Of a DNA stretch of 64,000 nucleotides, positions 1 through 19,500 are shown piece by piece. The notes beneath the pieces were generated by a model. It had not been told where the DNA came from. It searched no databases and saw only the letters and a list, made by a program, of their open reading frames with translations. Positions within the stretch are counted from its first letter, which is position 1. Each line of letters begins with the position of its first letter. The translations under genes were made by a program, and so were the position numbers. Source of the stretch: Capitulum mitella (Eukaryota > Arthropoda > Thecostraca > Pollicipedomorpha > Pollicipedidae); contig CP099841.1 of assembly GCA_030062745.1 (NCBI GenBank), positions 30,259,398 through 30,323,397 on the forward strand, in the 5' to 3' direction.

Positions 1-1557
1 CGCGGCCGGCGGCGCGCCGCCAACAGCCGGCCGCTTTTCGAACGGCATTCCGGCGCGGCGGACGTCCGTTGCGGCGCGGCACGCGCTTGAACGCACCGCG
101 GGAATTCATCCGGCGCCCAAGGCCGCCATCATCTGTATCGGAACAAATGGGCCGTGCTGCGGGCGGCGGCCGGCCGTATCGGCCCATCTCGGAATGCGTG
201 AGAGAAGCGGCCCGCGTTCCGCGCCGACTGCCGGCGCGGGGCGCGTGTGACGCGCGGCCGCCGGTGCCGACGGAGACGGAGACGTCCGTCCGACGACGGG
301 AGGTCGGCCGCGCTGGCGGACGGTGGCGATCGGTCGGCCGTCCCCAGTCCCGGGCCGGAACAGGACGGAGGTCCGAGTCCCGGGCCGGAACAGGACGGAG
401 GTCCGGGTCCCGGGTCGGGACAGGAAGGGGAGTCCGAGTCCCGGGCCGGAACAGGAAGGGGAGTCCGAGTCCCGGACCGGAACAGAGCGGGGAGTCCCGA
501 GTCCCGGTCCGGGACAGGAAGGGGAGTCCGAGTCCCGCACCGGAACAGGAAGGGGAGTCCTAATCCAGGTCCAGGGCAGAGAGGGGATCGGCCGTCAGCC
601 GGGGTCGAGGGCTGGGCCAGTCAGGGCTTCACAGTCTCATCCGTCGTGCCCAGGCCCCGCCCAGCGTCGTACAGGCGGACAGTGCTCCTGTGTGTACCGC
701 CAGGCCATGATCCGTCCAGAATGATGAGTGTTTGGTGGCGGGCTGGCCGGGTCGGCGGTGTTATCAGGCGCGGCGGCGCTGAGAACGGGCGGGACGGCCG
801 CAGCCGACCGGCCGGCGCCTGTTCTGCTCGTGAGTCCGTCATGCATGATGCGCGGAGCCTGTTGTGAGGCTCGGCGCGGCGGATTTGCGGCCACTTTGGC
901 CGGCGAGCTGCACCGAGCCACCCCTGGGCGGTTACATAAGGATGAATGGTTCACCCGGAGTGGCGCCGGTGCCGGGCCGGCGGGCCGAGCCCCGGGAGCG
1001 CTCGGGAGCCGGCGCAGCCGTGAGATGACGCGCTCGAGTTTCGGTCGTCACTGACGCCGGTCTGCCGTCTCCGAGCGGCCGGCCGTCGGAACGCGGCCGG
1101 CCGTCGGCTCAGCTGCACGCGGCGGCGCCGATGCCTGTTTTGTGTGCTGCGTTTTACGGCCGCGCCGGGCGTGTCTGCTGCTCGGCCGTCCTGTGTTTGC
1201 CGATCGCGGACGCGTTTATCGGGGCGCACCTGGAGCCTTAGAGCGTCCTCCGTGGCCGAGTCTTGACGGGGTCCGCGTCATCTTTTCCTGCCCGTTGTCG
1301 CACTCTAGTCCGGCGGCCGTGGCCAGTGTCGAACCGTCTCGTATTTGTGTGTGATACGCCCACCGTATGGCTGTCGCCGTGTTGTGCTCCTGTCTTATGT
1401 GACTTGTGACCTGTCGGACTGGTGTCCAGTTTGGCCTGCTCGGTGCCGAGTTTTGGGCGGTTCGACATGCTGGACGGCGTCGTCGGTGGGCGGCTCCGTG
1501 TGCTGTCGCCGCGCCTGTGTCCGCGCCTGCCTGACGCCGCTGGACCCGCTGTTTCAG
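1..1557. other. GC-rich DNA upstream of the first recognised warts exon
   Basis: Very GC- and CpG-rich. It contains a 30-31-bp minisatellite at about 345-560. No start codon or N-terminal warts exon could be recognised; overlapping reading frames here follow the base composition. Confidence 0.5.
345..560. repeat. 30-31-bp minisatellite
   Basis: About seven imperfect head-to-tail copies of a GC-rich unit that includes CCGGAACAGGA and GAGTCCGAGTCCC. Unit length varies between 30 and 31 bp, so reading frames slide through it. It is not a coding repeat. Confidence 0.8.
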
Positions 1558-8058
<6,501 letters not shown>

Positions 8059-8761
8059 CGGCGCGCGCTCGCGCGGCGCAGGGCCCGGCACCGGGCCGCG
8101 GCCGGAGCGGCGCCGGACGCCGCTGCAATCCGTTGCCGACGTGTTGTTGAGATAATTTATTTGTACTTGGGTAGAGATCTGAGGCCGAGGCGCGGCCGGC
8201 GGTGGAGTGTGACGCCGCGCCGCGCCGGCCGCGAGCGTGACGGCGGCGCGTGACGGGGGCGCGCGGGCGGCCGGGCGCGGCGCCGGCCGGGGCAGTCCCA
8301 CTAGTCAGTCCGCCGGCTCAGCGGCCACTCAGGCCGCGCCGCGGCGTCCGCCCGGTCCGGCCGCGCCCAGCCGCCCGGCCCGCGCGCCGCCCACATACAT
8401 AGGCCTATATCTATATATACAGAGTTCATATTTTGTCATAATGTTAAATGCTGTTGGTATTGTCGGTGCGGCGGCGCCGCCCCGCGCGCGGGCGCGCCGC
8501 CGCCTCCGCGCCGCTTCCGTTCAAGTGCCAATGGTGGCGGCGGGCGAGCGGCCGCTTCTGCGGCCGACTGGACCGCCGACACCTCCCTCCTCCTGCTCCG
8601 ACCCGGCGGCGGCCCGAGGCGACGCCGAGACGGCCGGTCCGACGGGCCGACACCTCGGCCGCTCCTGCCGCCCTCCCAGTCCTCCGGTACTCTGCCAACC
8701 GACCTGCAGACTTGTTGATCTTGGTGACTTTTACACCCTCTTTTTCACGTCTTTACTTATA

Positions 8762-8767
8762 AATAAA
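8762..8767 (+). terminator. Poly(A) signal AATAAA for warts
   Basis: The first canonical AATAAA downstream of the warts stop (about 700 nt after it), in an AT-rich stretch after a GC-rich 3' UTR. Confidence 0.5.
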
Positions 8768-8861
8768 CATTGCCAACTACGGGTGTCGTTCAGCACGCGG
8801 GCTTCCCGGCCGGCGTTCCTTGGAGAGTATATTGTTGGACTCCCGGCACATCGGACCGCTC

Positions 8862-9525
8862 CGTGTGTTCAGCTGTCTCGAATGGTGGGCCGCGTGTCCA
8901 GATGTCTCGAGTGGTGGGCTGTGCGCCCAACTGTCTTGATTCCTGGGCCGTGTATTTGGCTGTCCCGATTGGTGTGCCGTGTATCCAGATGTCCCGATTG
9001 CTGGCCGTTGTCAGCTGTCTCACTTGCTGGGACATGTGCCCAGCTGTCTCGATTCCTGGTCCCTGTGTCCAGCTGTCTGGTCAGACCAGTCCCTGTGTCC
9101 AGCTGTCTGGTCAGACCCGTCCCTGTGTCCAGCTGTCTGGTCAGACCCGTCCCTGTGTCCAGCTGTCTGGTCAGACCCGTCCCTGTGTCCAGCTGTCTGG
9201 TCAGACCCGTCCCTGTGTCCAGCTGTCTGGTCAGACCAGTCCCTGTGTCCAGCTGTCTGGTCAGACCCGTCCCTCTGTCCAGCTGTCTGGACTGTGTCCA
9301 GCTATCAGGTCAGACCCGGCCCTGTGTCCAGCTGTCTGGTCAGACCCGGCCGTGTTCAGGTGCTTGGTCAGACCCGGCCCTGTGTCCAGCTGTCTGGTCA
9401 GACCCGTCCCTGTGTTCAGGTGCTTGGTCAGACCCCCGGCCCTGTGTCCAGCTGTCTGGCCAGACCCGGCCCTGTGTGCAGCTGTCTGGTCAGATCCAGG
9501 ACTTGTATCCAGATGACTCGGTCCC
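8862..9525. repeat. 30-bp minisatellite
   Basis: Near-perfect 30-bp copies between 9059 and 9300, each with TGTGTCCAGCTGTCTGGTCA. Flanking copies with the same TGTGTCCAGCTGTCT core are more diverged. Because 30 is divisible by three, all frames stay open and give false repeat proteins. Confidence 0.9.
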
Positions 9526-10395
9526 TGTGCCGTGATGAAGAGCGCAGAGTATTTGGGTGCCCGAGCTGGTGTAGTCTCCCATCCCAGTCAGGTCTGAGAT
9601 ATGTCTGGCACTTGATGGGTACGTGGAATATCCTCTGCTGATGACCGTGTGGTGGTGGTGTTTCTGAAGTCTCTCGGGTTGATTCGGTCAGACACGAAAA
9701 ACGAGCGTTTGATGACCGTTTTCCTGGTTCAAAGGGCAGTGATAACGATAGACCATGATTTACATCGGCCGAACGGCGACACAGGACGACCGCAGACAAC
9801 CAGACGGCTGAACCCAAACCCGCGACATTGGTTCTTCTGGACCAGTGGTAACTAATCAGGGGTGTGCCTCTACCGACAGGATACACTAGTCTCACCTGTC
9901 CAAAGGGGGCGTCCCATACAGGGGGTGGGGAACGTCTTGCCTAACAAGTGATGCCAGTTGTGACAATTTTCCGTTTACACGATTCATGACTGTTGCCAAC
10001 GCCGCCTTGGCTGACAATGACAAAGGAGCTGGTTCACATCATAATATAATAGACCAAAATACACGTAAACCGCGATAGGCATCCGTTTACACACAGGCGA
10101 ATGACGCTTTAGAACATTCGATTTGGTAAGCGAAAAACGTCCAGCCTCCTCTGGGGACGCAGGACGACCACAACAAACGGCCCGCCTCGCGCCGGCCCTG
10201 ACCGTTCAGCGTCCCCGCCACTGTTCCAAACATGTCCGGAGAAGAACGTCATACGAGTCCCCGACAAGCGGTCACCTGGCGCCCGGTCGCAAGGCCGCCA
10301 TCTCGCCATCTGGGGCGTACCACAACTCTGCTGATCCGCAGAACTCCGCGCCACTCCACGGCGCCGGCTCGACCGTCTGTCTCGTCTCGGGCTGC

Positions 10396-10590
10396 CTACA
10401 GATCACTGAGATCGACTGCGTCCACGCGGGCCGTCACCGTCTCGGTGTCGCCGCCGTCCTGGGCCGGCGGCTTGGCCGGCTCGGGCCGCGGCACGCTCAG
10501 CTGGCTCCAGGAGAGCGGCTCCGCCTTCTTCAGCTTGATCTCCACTTTGGAGGCCATCAGCTGCACTGAACTCGCCCCAGGGTCGATCAG
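10396..10590 (-). CDS. CHORDC1: CHORDC1 last exon (end of CS domain, stop)
   Basis: Acceptor TGCCGGCAG. It encodes [35 protein letters not shown] and an acidic tail ending VDAVDLSDL, with TAG at 10398-10396. Confidence 0.94.
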   Translation of the reverse strand: MIDPGASSVQLMASKVEIKLKKAEPLSWSQLSVPRPEPAKPPAQDGGDTETVTARVDAVDLSDL

Positions 10591-13500
10591 CTGCCGGCAG
10601 TCCCGAGGAGGCGTCAGTCTGGGAGTGGACGACTCCAACACTCTGGGAGGGGACGGGAAGACAGCCGGGAGCTGGACGGCCGGAAGGGGACAGGGGGCGG
10701 TCGGGAGCTGGACGGCCGGGAGGGGACAGGGGGCGGTCGGGAGCTGGACGGCCGGAAGGGGACAGGGGGCGGTCGGGAGCTGGACGGCCGGGAGGGGACA
10801 GGGGGCGGTCGGGGGCTGGACGGCCGGGAGGGGACAGGGGGGCGGGGGTGGACGGCCGGGGAGGGGGCGGTCGGGAGCTGGACGGCCGGGAGGGGACAGG
10901 GGGCGGTCGGGAGCTGGACGGCCGGAAGGGGACAGGGGGCGGTCGGGGGCTGGACGGCCGGAAGGGGAAGGGGGCGGTCGGGGGGACGGCGGGAGGGGAC
11001 AGGGGGCGGTCGGGGAGCTGGACGGCCGGGAGGGGACAGGGGACGGCCGGGAGCTGGACGGCCGGGAGGGGACAGGGGGCGGTCGGGAGCTGGACGGCCG
11101 GGAGGGGACAGGGGGCGGTCGGGAGCTGGACGGCCGGAAGGGGACAGGGGACGGTCGGGAGCTGGACGGCCGGGAGGGGACAGGGGGCGGTCGGGAGCTG
11201 GACGGCCGGAAGGGGACAGGGGACGGTCGGGAGCTGGACGGCCGGAAGGGGACAGGGGACGGTCGGGGGCTGGACGGCCGGAAGGGGACAGGGGGCGGTC
11301 GGGAGCTGGACGGCCGGGAGGGGACAGGGGATGGTCGGGAGCTGGACGGCCGGAAGGGGACAGGGGGCGGTCGGGAGCTGGACGGCTGGACAGCCGGCCG
11401 AGACGGTCCCGCCGTCCGCCGCACAAACAACCACCGGTAATCGTACCCCCCCCCTCGGAAAGGCAAACACACGGGAAAAGCAACCAGTGGTCAATGATTT
11501 GGCTCTCCGTTCAAAGTCTGACGTGCTCAACCTGAAAAATCAACGTCACTGGCAGGGTCTGGCACCGAGACCTGAACAGTCAAAGTACGCCCTCTGAATC
11601 GGAAAAGTCGTCGCGATAAGGCCTTGAGAACAGGCGTAAAAGCGGCTTCCTCCGGCCGCGCCCGGCGTCTGCCGACTCACCCCGCGCAGCTCGAGGTCCA
11701 CCTCGAACACCTGGTCGTCCCCGAACACGATGTGCGGCCGCAGGCGGATGGGGCCGGCCTCCACGCGGCTCTGTTCAGGCCGCGCCAGCTTGGCGTACAC
11801 GGCCACGATCACGTGACTGCCCGTCTGGTGCCAGTCGTAGCGGCAGCTGGTGCGGCGGGCGTCGCCCTCCTGCCGGCCACGGAACAGCGGACTGAAGCCT
11901 GTGTCACTGCCATGGAACGGCGCCCGGCGGCGATCACGTGAACAGGGCCGGCGGCCGGAACACCTCGTTCAGAAATATCGCCCAGACAAGTTACTTAACT
12001 CAGCAATGTCGTCGGCTGGGCGTTCTTCGCCCCACCTGGCAAAATTTTGACACGGATTAGGAAGTCTATGCCGCGGTACAACCTTTCGACAACAAAAAGT
12101 GGTATGACAGTAAGGCGTGGAACACATCTGGTCCCAAAAACTGGACCACGGGTCTTGTCCAAAGTCCGAAACATGCCAACCCCCTTAACAAATGCAGTTT
12201 ACATCATCCTTAGTTTGATTGTCGAGTAGAACCGGAGGTTAAACCCAAGTATTTCATAACCAGAGTTTGGCGAAGTGATTGAGACGAAGTGTTGGCATTA
12301 CGGATGAAGTAATTTTCCAGACTATCTTCCTCGTCTTGTGTGCTAATATTTACATAACGTTTCGGACAGTTAGTTATTCCACAGTCGTCAGGTGTTAATT
12401 CGTCAGGTGTTAACCCCATTCCGTGCTGGGCTGGGGTGGGGGAGGGGGACGTTCTGCCCCCTCTGATTTTTCGCTTGCGATTTCCGGACTTTTGGGACTG
12501 CTTCACGAATCTTGGTGACTTTTCCTAAACAACTCTTTGACATGTGACAAAATTTCAAAAATTTACCTTCTCCGGAGGCGGTTCTAAGACCCTTTTTTGG
12601 AGGCATGTTTGGGGAGCACTGCGCTTTCTGGACACTGTATTGCGCACTTAGGAGTGGTCAAGTACTATTTTGAAGTCCTGTAGAATGTCACGAACAATTC
12701 AAATGATTGAAATATTTATAACCTGTAAAATTTCAAGCATTCTTAAGAAATATGTTGGTCAACGGCGGATCCAGGGGCATGTAAAAACGGATGTTTCTAA
12801 TGTCTTATTCCTACGGATTTATGACTTGCTGTATGAACAAAACAAAGCTCACATGTCATAGACATATTTTTCCTAATTTACCCACATCATTCACCTATAT
12901 ATGCTGCCAGGGGCGTCTCCGGGCATCGGTTTTCGGGCAACTATTTCACCCAATATGTTCAGTGATCTAACAGACATCTGCATCCCTGTCATAGGTCTTG
13001 TCAGCTCCACATATGTTACGATCAAATGCCATCAATTTCAGTAAAACTTAGAGGTGGCTCTGGGGTAATGCAAAAGGGGTTTTTATATTACTTCTTATGC
13101 CTGAGAAATCACAACGAGATTTACGGAATGAAAGACAGCTGTCACCATGTAGTTATTGACCCCTCTTTTCTGTTTCCTGGATCCGTCCATGAACACTTGC
13201 AATGTGTACAAAATATGATATGTGACACATATGGAAATGATTTCTTGACACATAATCTAACCAGATTCAGCATGTCACAAAAACTTCCAATTTCCCCCAA
13301 ATTATCAACTTTCATGCATTCAGGTTACACCTATGATTCTGTTATTTCAAAGTGTGACGCGCTTGTGATATCAAAATGCAAACTCTGAACCCAATACCTA
13401 ACAGTGTTCCAAATATGCTTGAATATGATAGCCAACAGTTCCAACAGACCCAACCAATAGTTCACCATGTAGAAAGTTACTCCACATTTCTGGTAGCTGG

Positions 13501-16500
13501 ATCCGCCTATGGACAATTGTTACATGGATATCATATGGCATGTGACGCATATGAAAATGTTTTGCAAACATAAATAAGCATGCCAGACCCAAAAGATGTT
13601 GCAGAATAAACTAACATTTTCCAAAAGCATGTACCCATTTTGTGTCCTCGATACACCGATAAATTTTGGAAATCGACCTCATTCTAAAATGGGTGACAGA
13701 CCTATCCATTATCAATAGAATGACATGAAGTAGAACAAGATCGGTCATAAAACGTTATCAAGAGTCATATAAGTAAACCCCTATTTATACCCTCATTTTA
13801 ACCCCTTATTCCCCTTGAAATTTTTGACATTTCTTTTTTTAGAAGCGTAGATCTCGCTATAGCTTATCGAACGCCGTTTTCCGTTAGAAAATCGGACCAA
13901 CAGTTTTCCAGATTGCGGGGGGGGGGGGTGGACACGGCACTGGTTAACAATTCACACTTGACGACAGCCGGAGACCTGACTGACCGAAACGTTGTGTGGA
14001 TAATAAGACACAAGACGAGGACGAGAATCCGAAAAATTCTTCGTTCTGAGGCATTTCAATGTCTACGTTCCGAAACGTTCCCAAAACGCTTTCCATTTTC
14101 TTTAGTGTTCTACACTAAGGTGTCTTTTTTATAGAGAACCCAACCGGGAAGTTTATAAAACCTTCAAAATTAAGCTTTCCAAAAACGTTTTCGACGAAAA
14201 TCTCCTCAAGGCCCAGCTTTGAGCGAAAGTTTGACTTTTCTCGGGAACACGCGCTGGTCTCTATTTTCGAGCCGCAGCGGCTGTTGTCACCTTCTTCTTG
14301 AACCAGACGTGGTCGCCGGTGGTACAGCCCTCCTGCGCCAGGAACGCGCTGAAATCGGACGTCTTCCGCTGACAGCACGACCAGTACTTCATGCCCTCGT
14401 GGAAGATGGGCACGCCGCTGTGGAAACGGCACTCAGCGCTGCAGCTGCCGTACGTCTGAAACGGCGGCAACAGCGTCAGAACATGGCTTCGACGGCGCAG
14501 AGCTGCGGCTACGGCAGCCGACTCGACATCAGCAGCAAAGCATAGCGCCACTACGAATAATCGTCTACTTCACACTGTCATCAAATCCATCGCCACTATT
14601 AGCTTCATGTGTCACGCCTATTTCAACCTCAGCTCGGCATGAAGATACATGTTTGCAGTATTGGGAGCTGCGGTAACCAGCGGCGCAGTTCCTTCGACGG
14701 GGAACAATACTCGAGTCGACGGGGTTTCGAGTAACCAAAGCGGAACGGCTTGCACGATACGACGCTCCTACAGCCAGCGGTGAACGGCACAGCGCAAACA
14801 ATGAAAAATCACGCCACATCAATGCCATGTCAAATCCTGTCAAATCAGTGACGTCAAATCAATGTCAGTGACAAAACCTGGCCCTGCGTAACCGCGCATT
14901 TTCAGCATTCGTCGTTCGTCCGACGCAAGTGCGGGTGGGAAAATCCGTCGAATACCCTATTACCCCTTCGCACCTCTCCTACACGCCACAGTGCGGTTTA
15001 GAAACTCGCACGTGCTTAACATGCCACGTGTCACACGCCTGGCAGACACCCACACGGCGGCCCTCCGTCGCGCAACGTCCTCGACATGTGCCCCGTCCCG
15101 CCGAGCCAATACCGACAGAGACTCGCCCCAGGCTGCCAGTCTGGACTGCAACGTCCTCTGCATGTGCCTGGCCGAAGACAACCGCCTGTTGACGGCCGAC
15201 GTTCCTACAGCTCACCTGCCGAAAGCCGCCGTTCCTACCGCTCACTTGCTGAGCTGACAGCCGACGTTGTTACAGCTCACCTGGTTACAGCCGCCGTTTT
15301 TGCAGGTGGTGTCGGGCTCCAGTTTGCCTACGTCTGCAGCCTCCTGCCGGGCCGGGTCGGCCGCCCGCTGTTTCAGCGCCTGGCTCAGAGATGGCGCCAC
15401 CGTGCACGGCAGCTCCACCTGCGTCCACCGCCAGTGATCAGTATATTACGTGACATCAACAAGTCTGAACGTGCATAACATGTACGAGATGGTGAGTTCT
15501 ACCAGCAACAGCAGCCATGAAAATATCGTGCCATTCCTGTATTTTGATACCACAGTCATCAACATCACCATCATGTACTTCCTTGCCATCATCGAAGTTA
15601 AAAAAAAACGATCTTGCGTTATTCATGATGTCCTTAGAGATGCGAAAACACAATAAGTATCGACACAGAAAAGCCTTTATGAAGAGCTGATAAGCTTTTC
15701 ATAGATACAACCAAATAGCGGATTTAACAAATATATAAAAAAGCGCAGAATCGCTCGATATGGTCAAAATAGGTACACCATTGTCTGCCACCCCCCCGCC
15801 ACGTTGACTTGGCCCCCAAATGTTAATTTGGCCCCAATGTTGATCGGGCCCCAATATTTTAAGCCAGTTTTACTGATGGAAATACGCAAAAATAACAAAA
15901 AACACGGGCGCAAAAGATAACAGACAGGCAGAATGAAATGAATAAAGCAAACCATGTATATATATCTTCTATCTAGATATATACCTCTATACATGAGGAC
16001 ATATGCAGGGGCAGCGCCGCACATTCCTGGCTGTGGAATAGTAACAGGCGCGCAGCCCAGACGATGACCTCTTAAAGGAGACCCCTCACATTGGGTTTCT
16101 CCCCTGATTTGGGCCACTTCATTTTGAGATTAACCATCCTTACAATAAAAATCCTATCTCTTATCTGGCCCACATGACGGTACAACTGGCAATCCCCTAC
16201 AAAAACGCGTTTTACATTACAAAACAAACTGCCTTCTTCGCTCTGGCCAAAACATGTTCTGGCAAGTTTCGGAATTTGCCTCTTCCTCCGAGCAACAACC
16301 AAGTTTCCATGATCTCATAAACGAAAGCAAATTTTGTCACAATGTATCTGAAGTAAAATTTCACCAGCAAAATGACGTCATAAAATTTTTCTATAGTATG
16401 TACGGATTTCCGATCTCTATCGCAGTCGGGCTGCATCAGCCCCACACAAATCGTCCCACACCAGCCAGTTTCGATAAGATGAATAAGCTTTCAAAATGCT

Positions 16501-19500
16501 TACATTTGCAAATAAAAACATAAAAAACATAAATTCCCGTTCGCCAAAAAGGTGCGATAAAGTGGTAAATAACCCCATACTTGGAAGGAAGTTAGCCTGC
16601 CGGAACCTCGGTTCGTCCCCTTCCCCCAAATCTTTTACACAAAACGACACCCCTGGCAGCAGATGCAACTGTTCTGGGCCTTTAGTTATGATTTATGTTG
16701 TGACGAAGTAGATGACTTTAAGAAATGACCTTCGCCAGTACTCGCTGTTCTGCCATATTTGGGAGTCAAATTGGGGGGGGGGGGGCCGGCACGTAACAAC
16801 GAATCAGCCGGGGGAGGGAGAGACTCAGAGGGGGATCTCCTCATCCCCTTGGCCCAAACGAGGCCTCCAACAAAAAGTGCTCAGGTGCCCTCCCAAACCC
16901 TGAAAAGGGAAAAAAGGAAAGACTAGTAGCATAAGGGGACCTCCTACATGGGGGCAAGGGGGTCTCATATAGCATAGACAGTCATATAGCCTAAAGGGGT
17001 CTTTTATGGGCCCCTTGTAACAAAGTGGAGGGCCAGCTATAGTCTCAGGGACCATAGCTGAGAATCCTGTAAGCTTTCAAGCAGGGCTGGAAAAGATGTT
17101 GTTTTTTGGTGTTCAAGAGCAACACAAAAAATTTTGCTCCTAAAAACCTTTTATACTCTATTAGCTTTGTCCTGTGCCTCCAAGGAAAGACTGCATTAAA
17201 AGCATGCTGACAAATCTCTAACCCTTTCAAGCTTAAACCAGTATGACTCTTTTCAAAATTTTGTACTCCAAAGCAACAATTATACTCCCACACCGAGAAC
17301 AAAAACCAAATTTCCAACCCCGATTTCAAGGGTCAAAGGAACCCCACCTTCTTTCCAAGAGGCGGCCGTCCCCCCCCAATCCTTCGTTCCCCGCCATAGC
17401 TACTTTCCTGGGAGTGGTATATATAAACGATCAGGTCCACCGTTTGTCAACCTGACATGATAAAGCAAAGAAAAAAAAAACGCCAGTCAGCACTTGTATC
17501 TGCTCCACATTTTCCAAGTCAGCATACATGGAATGCAAATCAATTGGTCTTTGAAGTTGGGCACTGAATATATAAAGGACAAACTTTCCAAATTTTTCAC
17601 AACTTTCTAAAAACACAAACATTTATAAACCTTTTTGGAGTATTTCTGGAATCACAAACTTTTACAAATACATACAAAGCGTACCAACCGCGGACCCGAT
17701 TGGACTAGTTTCAATGGAAGCGTAAACGGACCTCTGCCAGGTGACCCTAACTTCCCTTCCTGTGGAGGAACTTATTAACCATGCACAGGCTTACTGTTCC
17801 CAGAGGAACAGCATTCCACCAAGACAACCGTCACACTCCCACTTATATGTAGGGACGCACACAACTCGAAAAAGTTTGGGCACTGAAAATGACGTAGTTC
17901 TCAATCAAAACAGAAACCAATCAAGATGGCCCATGGTTGCATCACTTTAACAACAAAGTTTACTTATATGATCACAGATACTGTGTGATGGCGCATTAAC
18001 AAAAGGCTTACGACGTTAATGAACGCATGCTACGGCAGTGCCTTTGTTTGTTAACTGGGTAACCCCCAGTTAACAAACAAACAAACAAAAAGGGGCACAA
18101 TGAAGATGCCCATGGTCATGTGACGCCCATGCGGTCTGCGGCACCGGGTGAGTATTTGTTGTGGAGATAACATTTGGCCAGCAGCAAAATCCACTCCACC
18201 TACGCACCATGGGCGCATCGAACGGCGGCCGGGGCGCCGGCGGCTCCAGCTTCCTGTTGGGGGCCTGCGGCGAGAAGATCATTTCCGCCGGGCCGGGCGG
18301 AGACGCTTCCTTCTTAGGCTTCTCCGGCTCCGGCGGCTTGACGTCGCTGTGGAAGCCCTTGGAACAGCCCTGCCCAGGACGCAGAAGACGAGACATGGCA
18401 GACTCATATGGCAGAACCCTGCTGACGACACACCGTCCGAAACACGGAACACTTACGCGGGAGACATCTTGCAGGGAACACGTCTGACATCAGGCAGACT
18501 GAACCCAGACAAACCCATCTCACACACATCCAAGACATGGCACACTCACACAGGAGAAACAAGGAACTATTGGCTATTGCAAGTGTATGTAGTGAGAACC
18601 ATGTCAGAATGCAAACCAGGGCTGAAACATACAGTGCAAATGTGCATCAAGAAACAATGCAAAGTATCATGTAACTGGCCATAAGAGAGAACCACAAAAC
18701 TGAAACAAGTGCCCATGCCTAACATACTATCTGATGCACATCATTTCTACATCAGTCCAGAAATACACATTATTCCCAAGTCATAATGGTGTAATAAGGG
18801 TGTCAATGTTGATGAACTCTGACTATACAGAAGCAACACTTTTACCAGCCTGGCTACACCTGGGGCATGATGAATGGCCTACCTTTGTATTTAGGAACTC
18901 TGTGAAGTCCACAGTCTTTTTGTTACAACAGGACCATCCTTTGTAGGCATCATGGAAGAAGGGTGCCCCTGGATGATATGTGCAGGAGTCTGCAAATGCA
19001 GAAAAATGTTGAGTACAATGCATCAACTGTAAAAGGTTTTAAACAAATATACAAAACTGGGCAAGTTTCAGCTGGTAAACCATAAAATGCCAGTATTCAT
19101 TGGCAAATTCTGCTGACAATCATCATGCACAAAATTCAAAGTATCCCCTTCTAATGACTTCACACACATTCAGATTTGTAAGCAGTTCACAGAATTGGGA
19201 ACTGATTTAATTCTGACTCAAAACCAAAAAAGGTGATGCCAATTCTCATTCTAAATGACAATAGAAAACATGGAATCAATTCAATTATGATTCAAGGACC
19301 TAAACCAGTCCTATCTTTTGCACATTTACCAGGCACATTTGGTTTAAGTCATCTAATTTACCTAGCCACAGTGAGTGTAATGTGTATGCACAAATGGCAC
19401 ATGAAGTAATCCAAAATATCTCAAATTTAATGTGGGATTGATAAGGAGTTTGCCAAGATGTAAACAATGCTTTTTTCTCATAAGGCAGTTTCTTTTTGAA

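Larger units (their letters stand above)
8059..10395. other. Convergent intergenic region between warts and CHORDC1
   Basis: Holds the warts 3' UTR, a poly(A) signal at 8762 and the 30-bp minisatellite at about 8862-9525. No gene was recognised. The two flanking genes are transcribed towards each other. Confidence 0.6.

Noticed and set aside
8237..9535. 432-codon plus-strand frame
   Set aside because: GC-rich 3' UTR followed by the 30-bp array; low-complexity repeat translation only.
10232..11530. Long open frames on both strands (290-400 codons)
   Set aside because: They run through the 36-bp minisatellite, whose period keeps frames open; the only real coding part is the CHORDC1 last exon at its left end.
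13980..14000. Hammerhead ribozyme core (CTGACTGA...GAAACG)
   Set aside because: The conserved CUGANGA box is interrupted by an extra base and no stems could be drawn.
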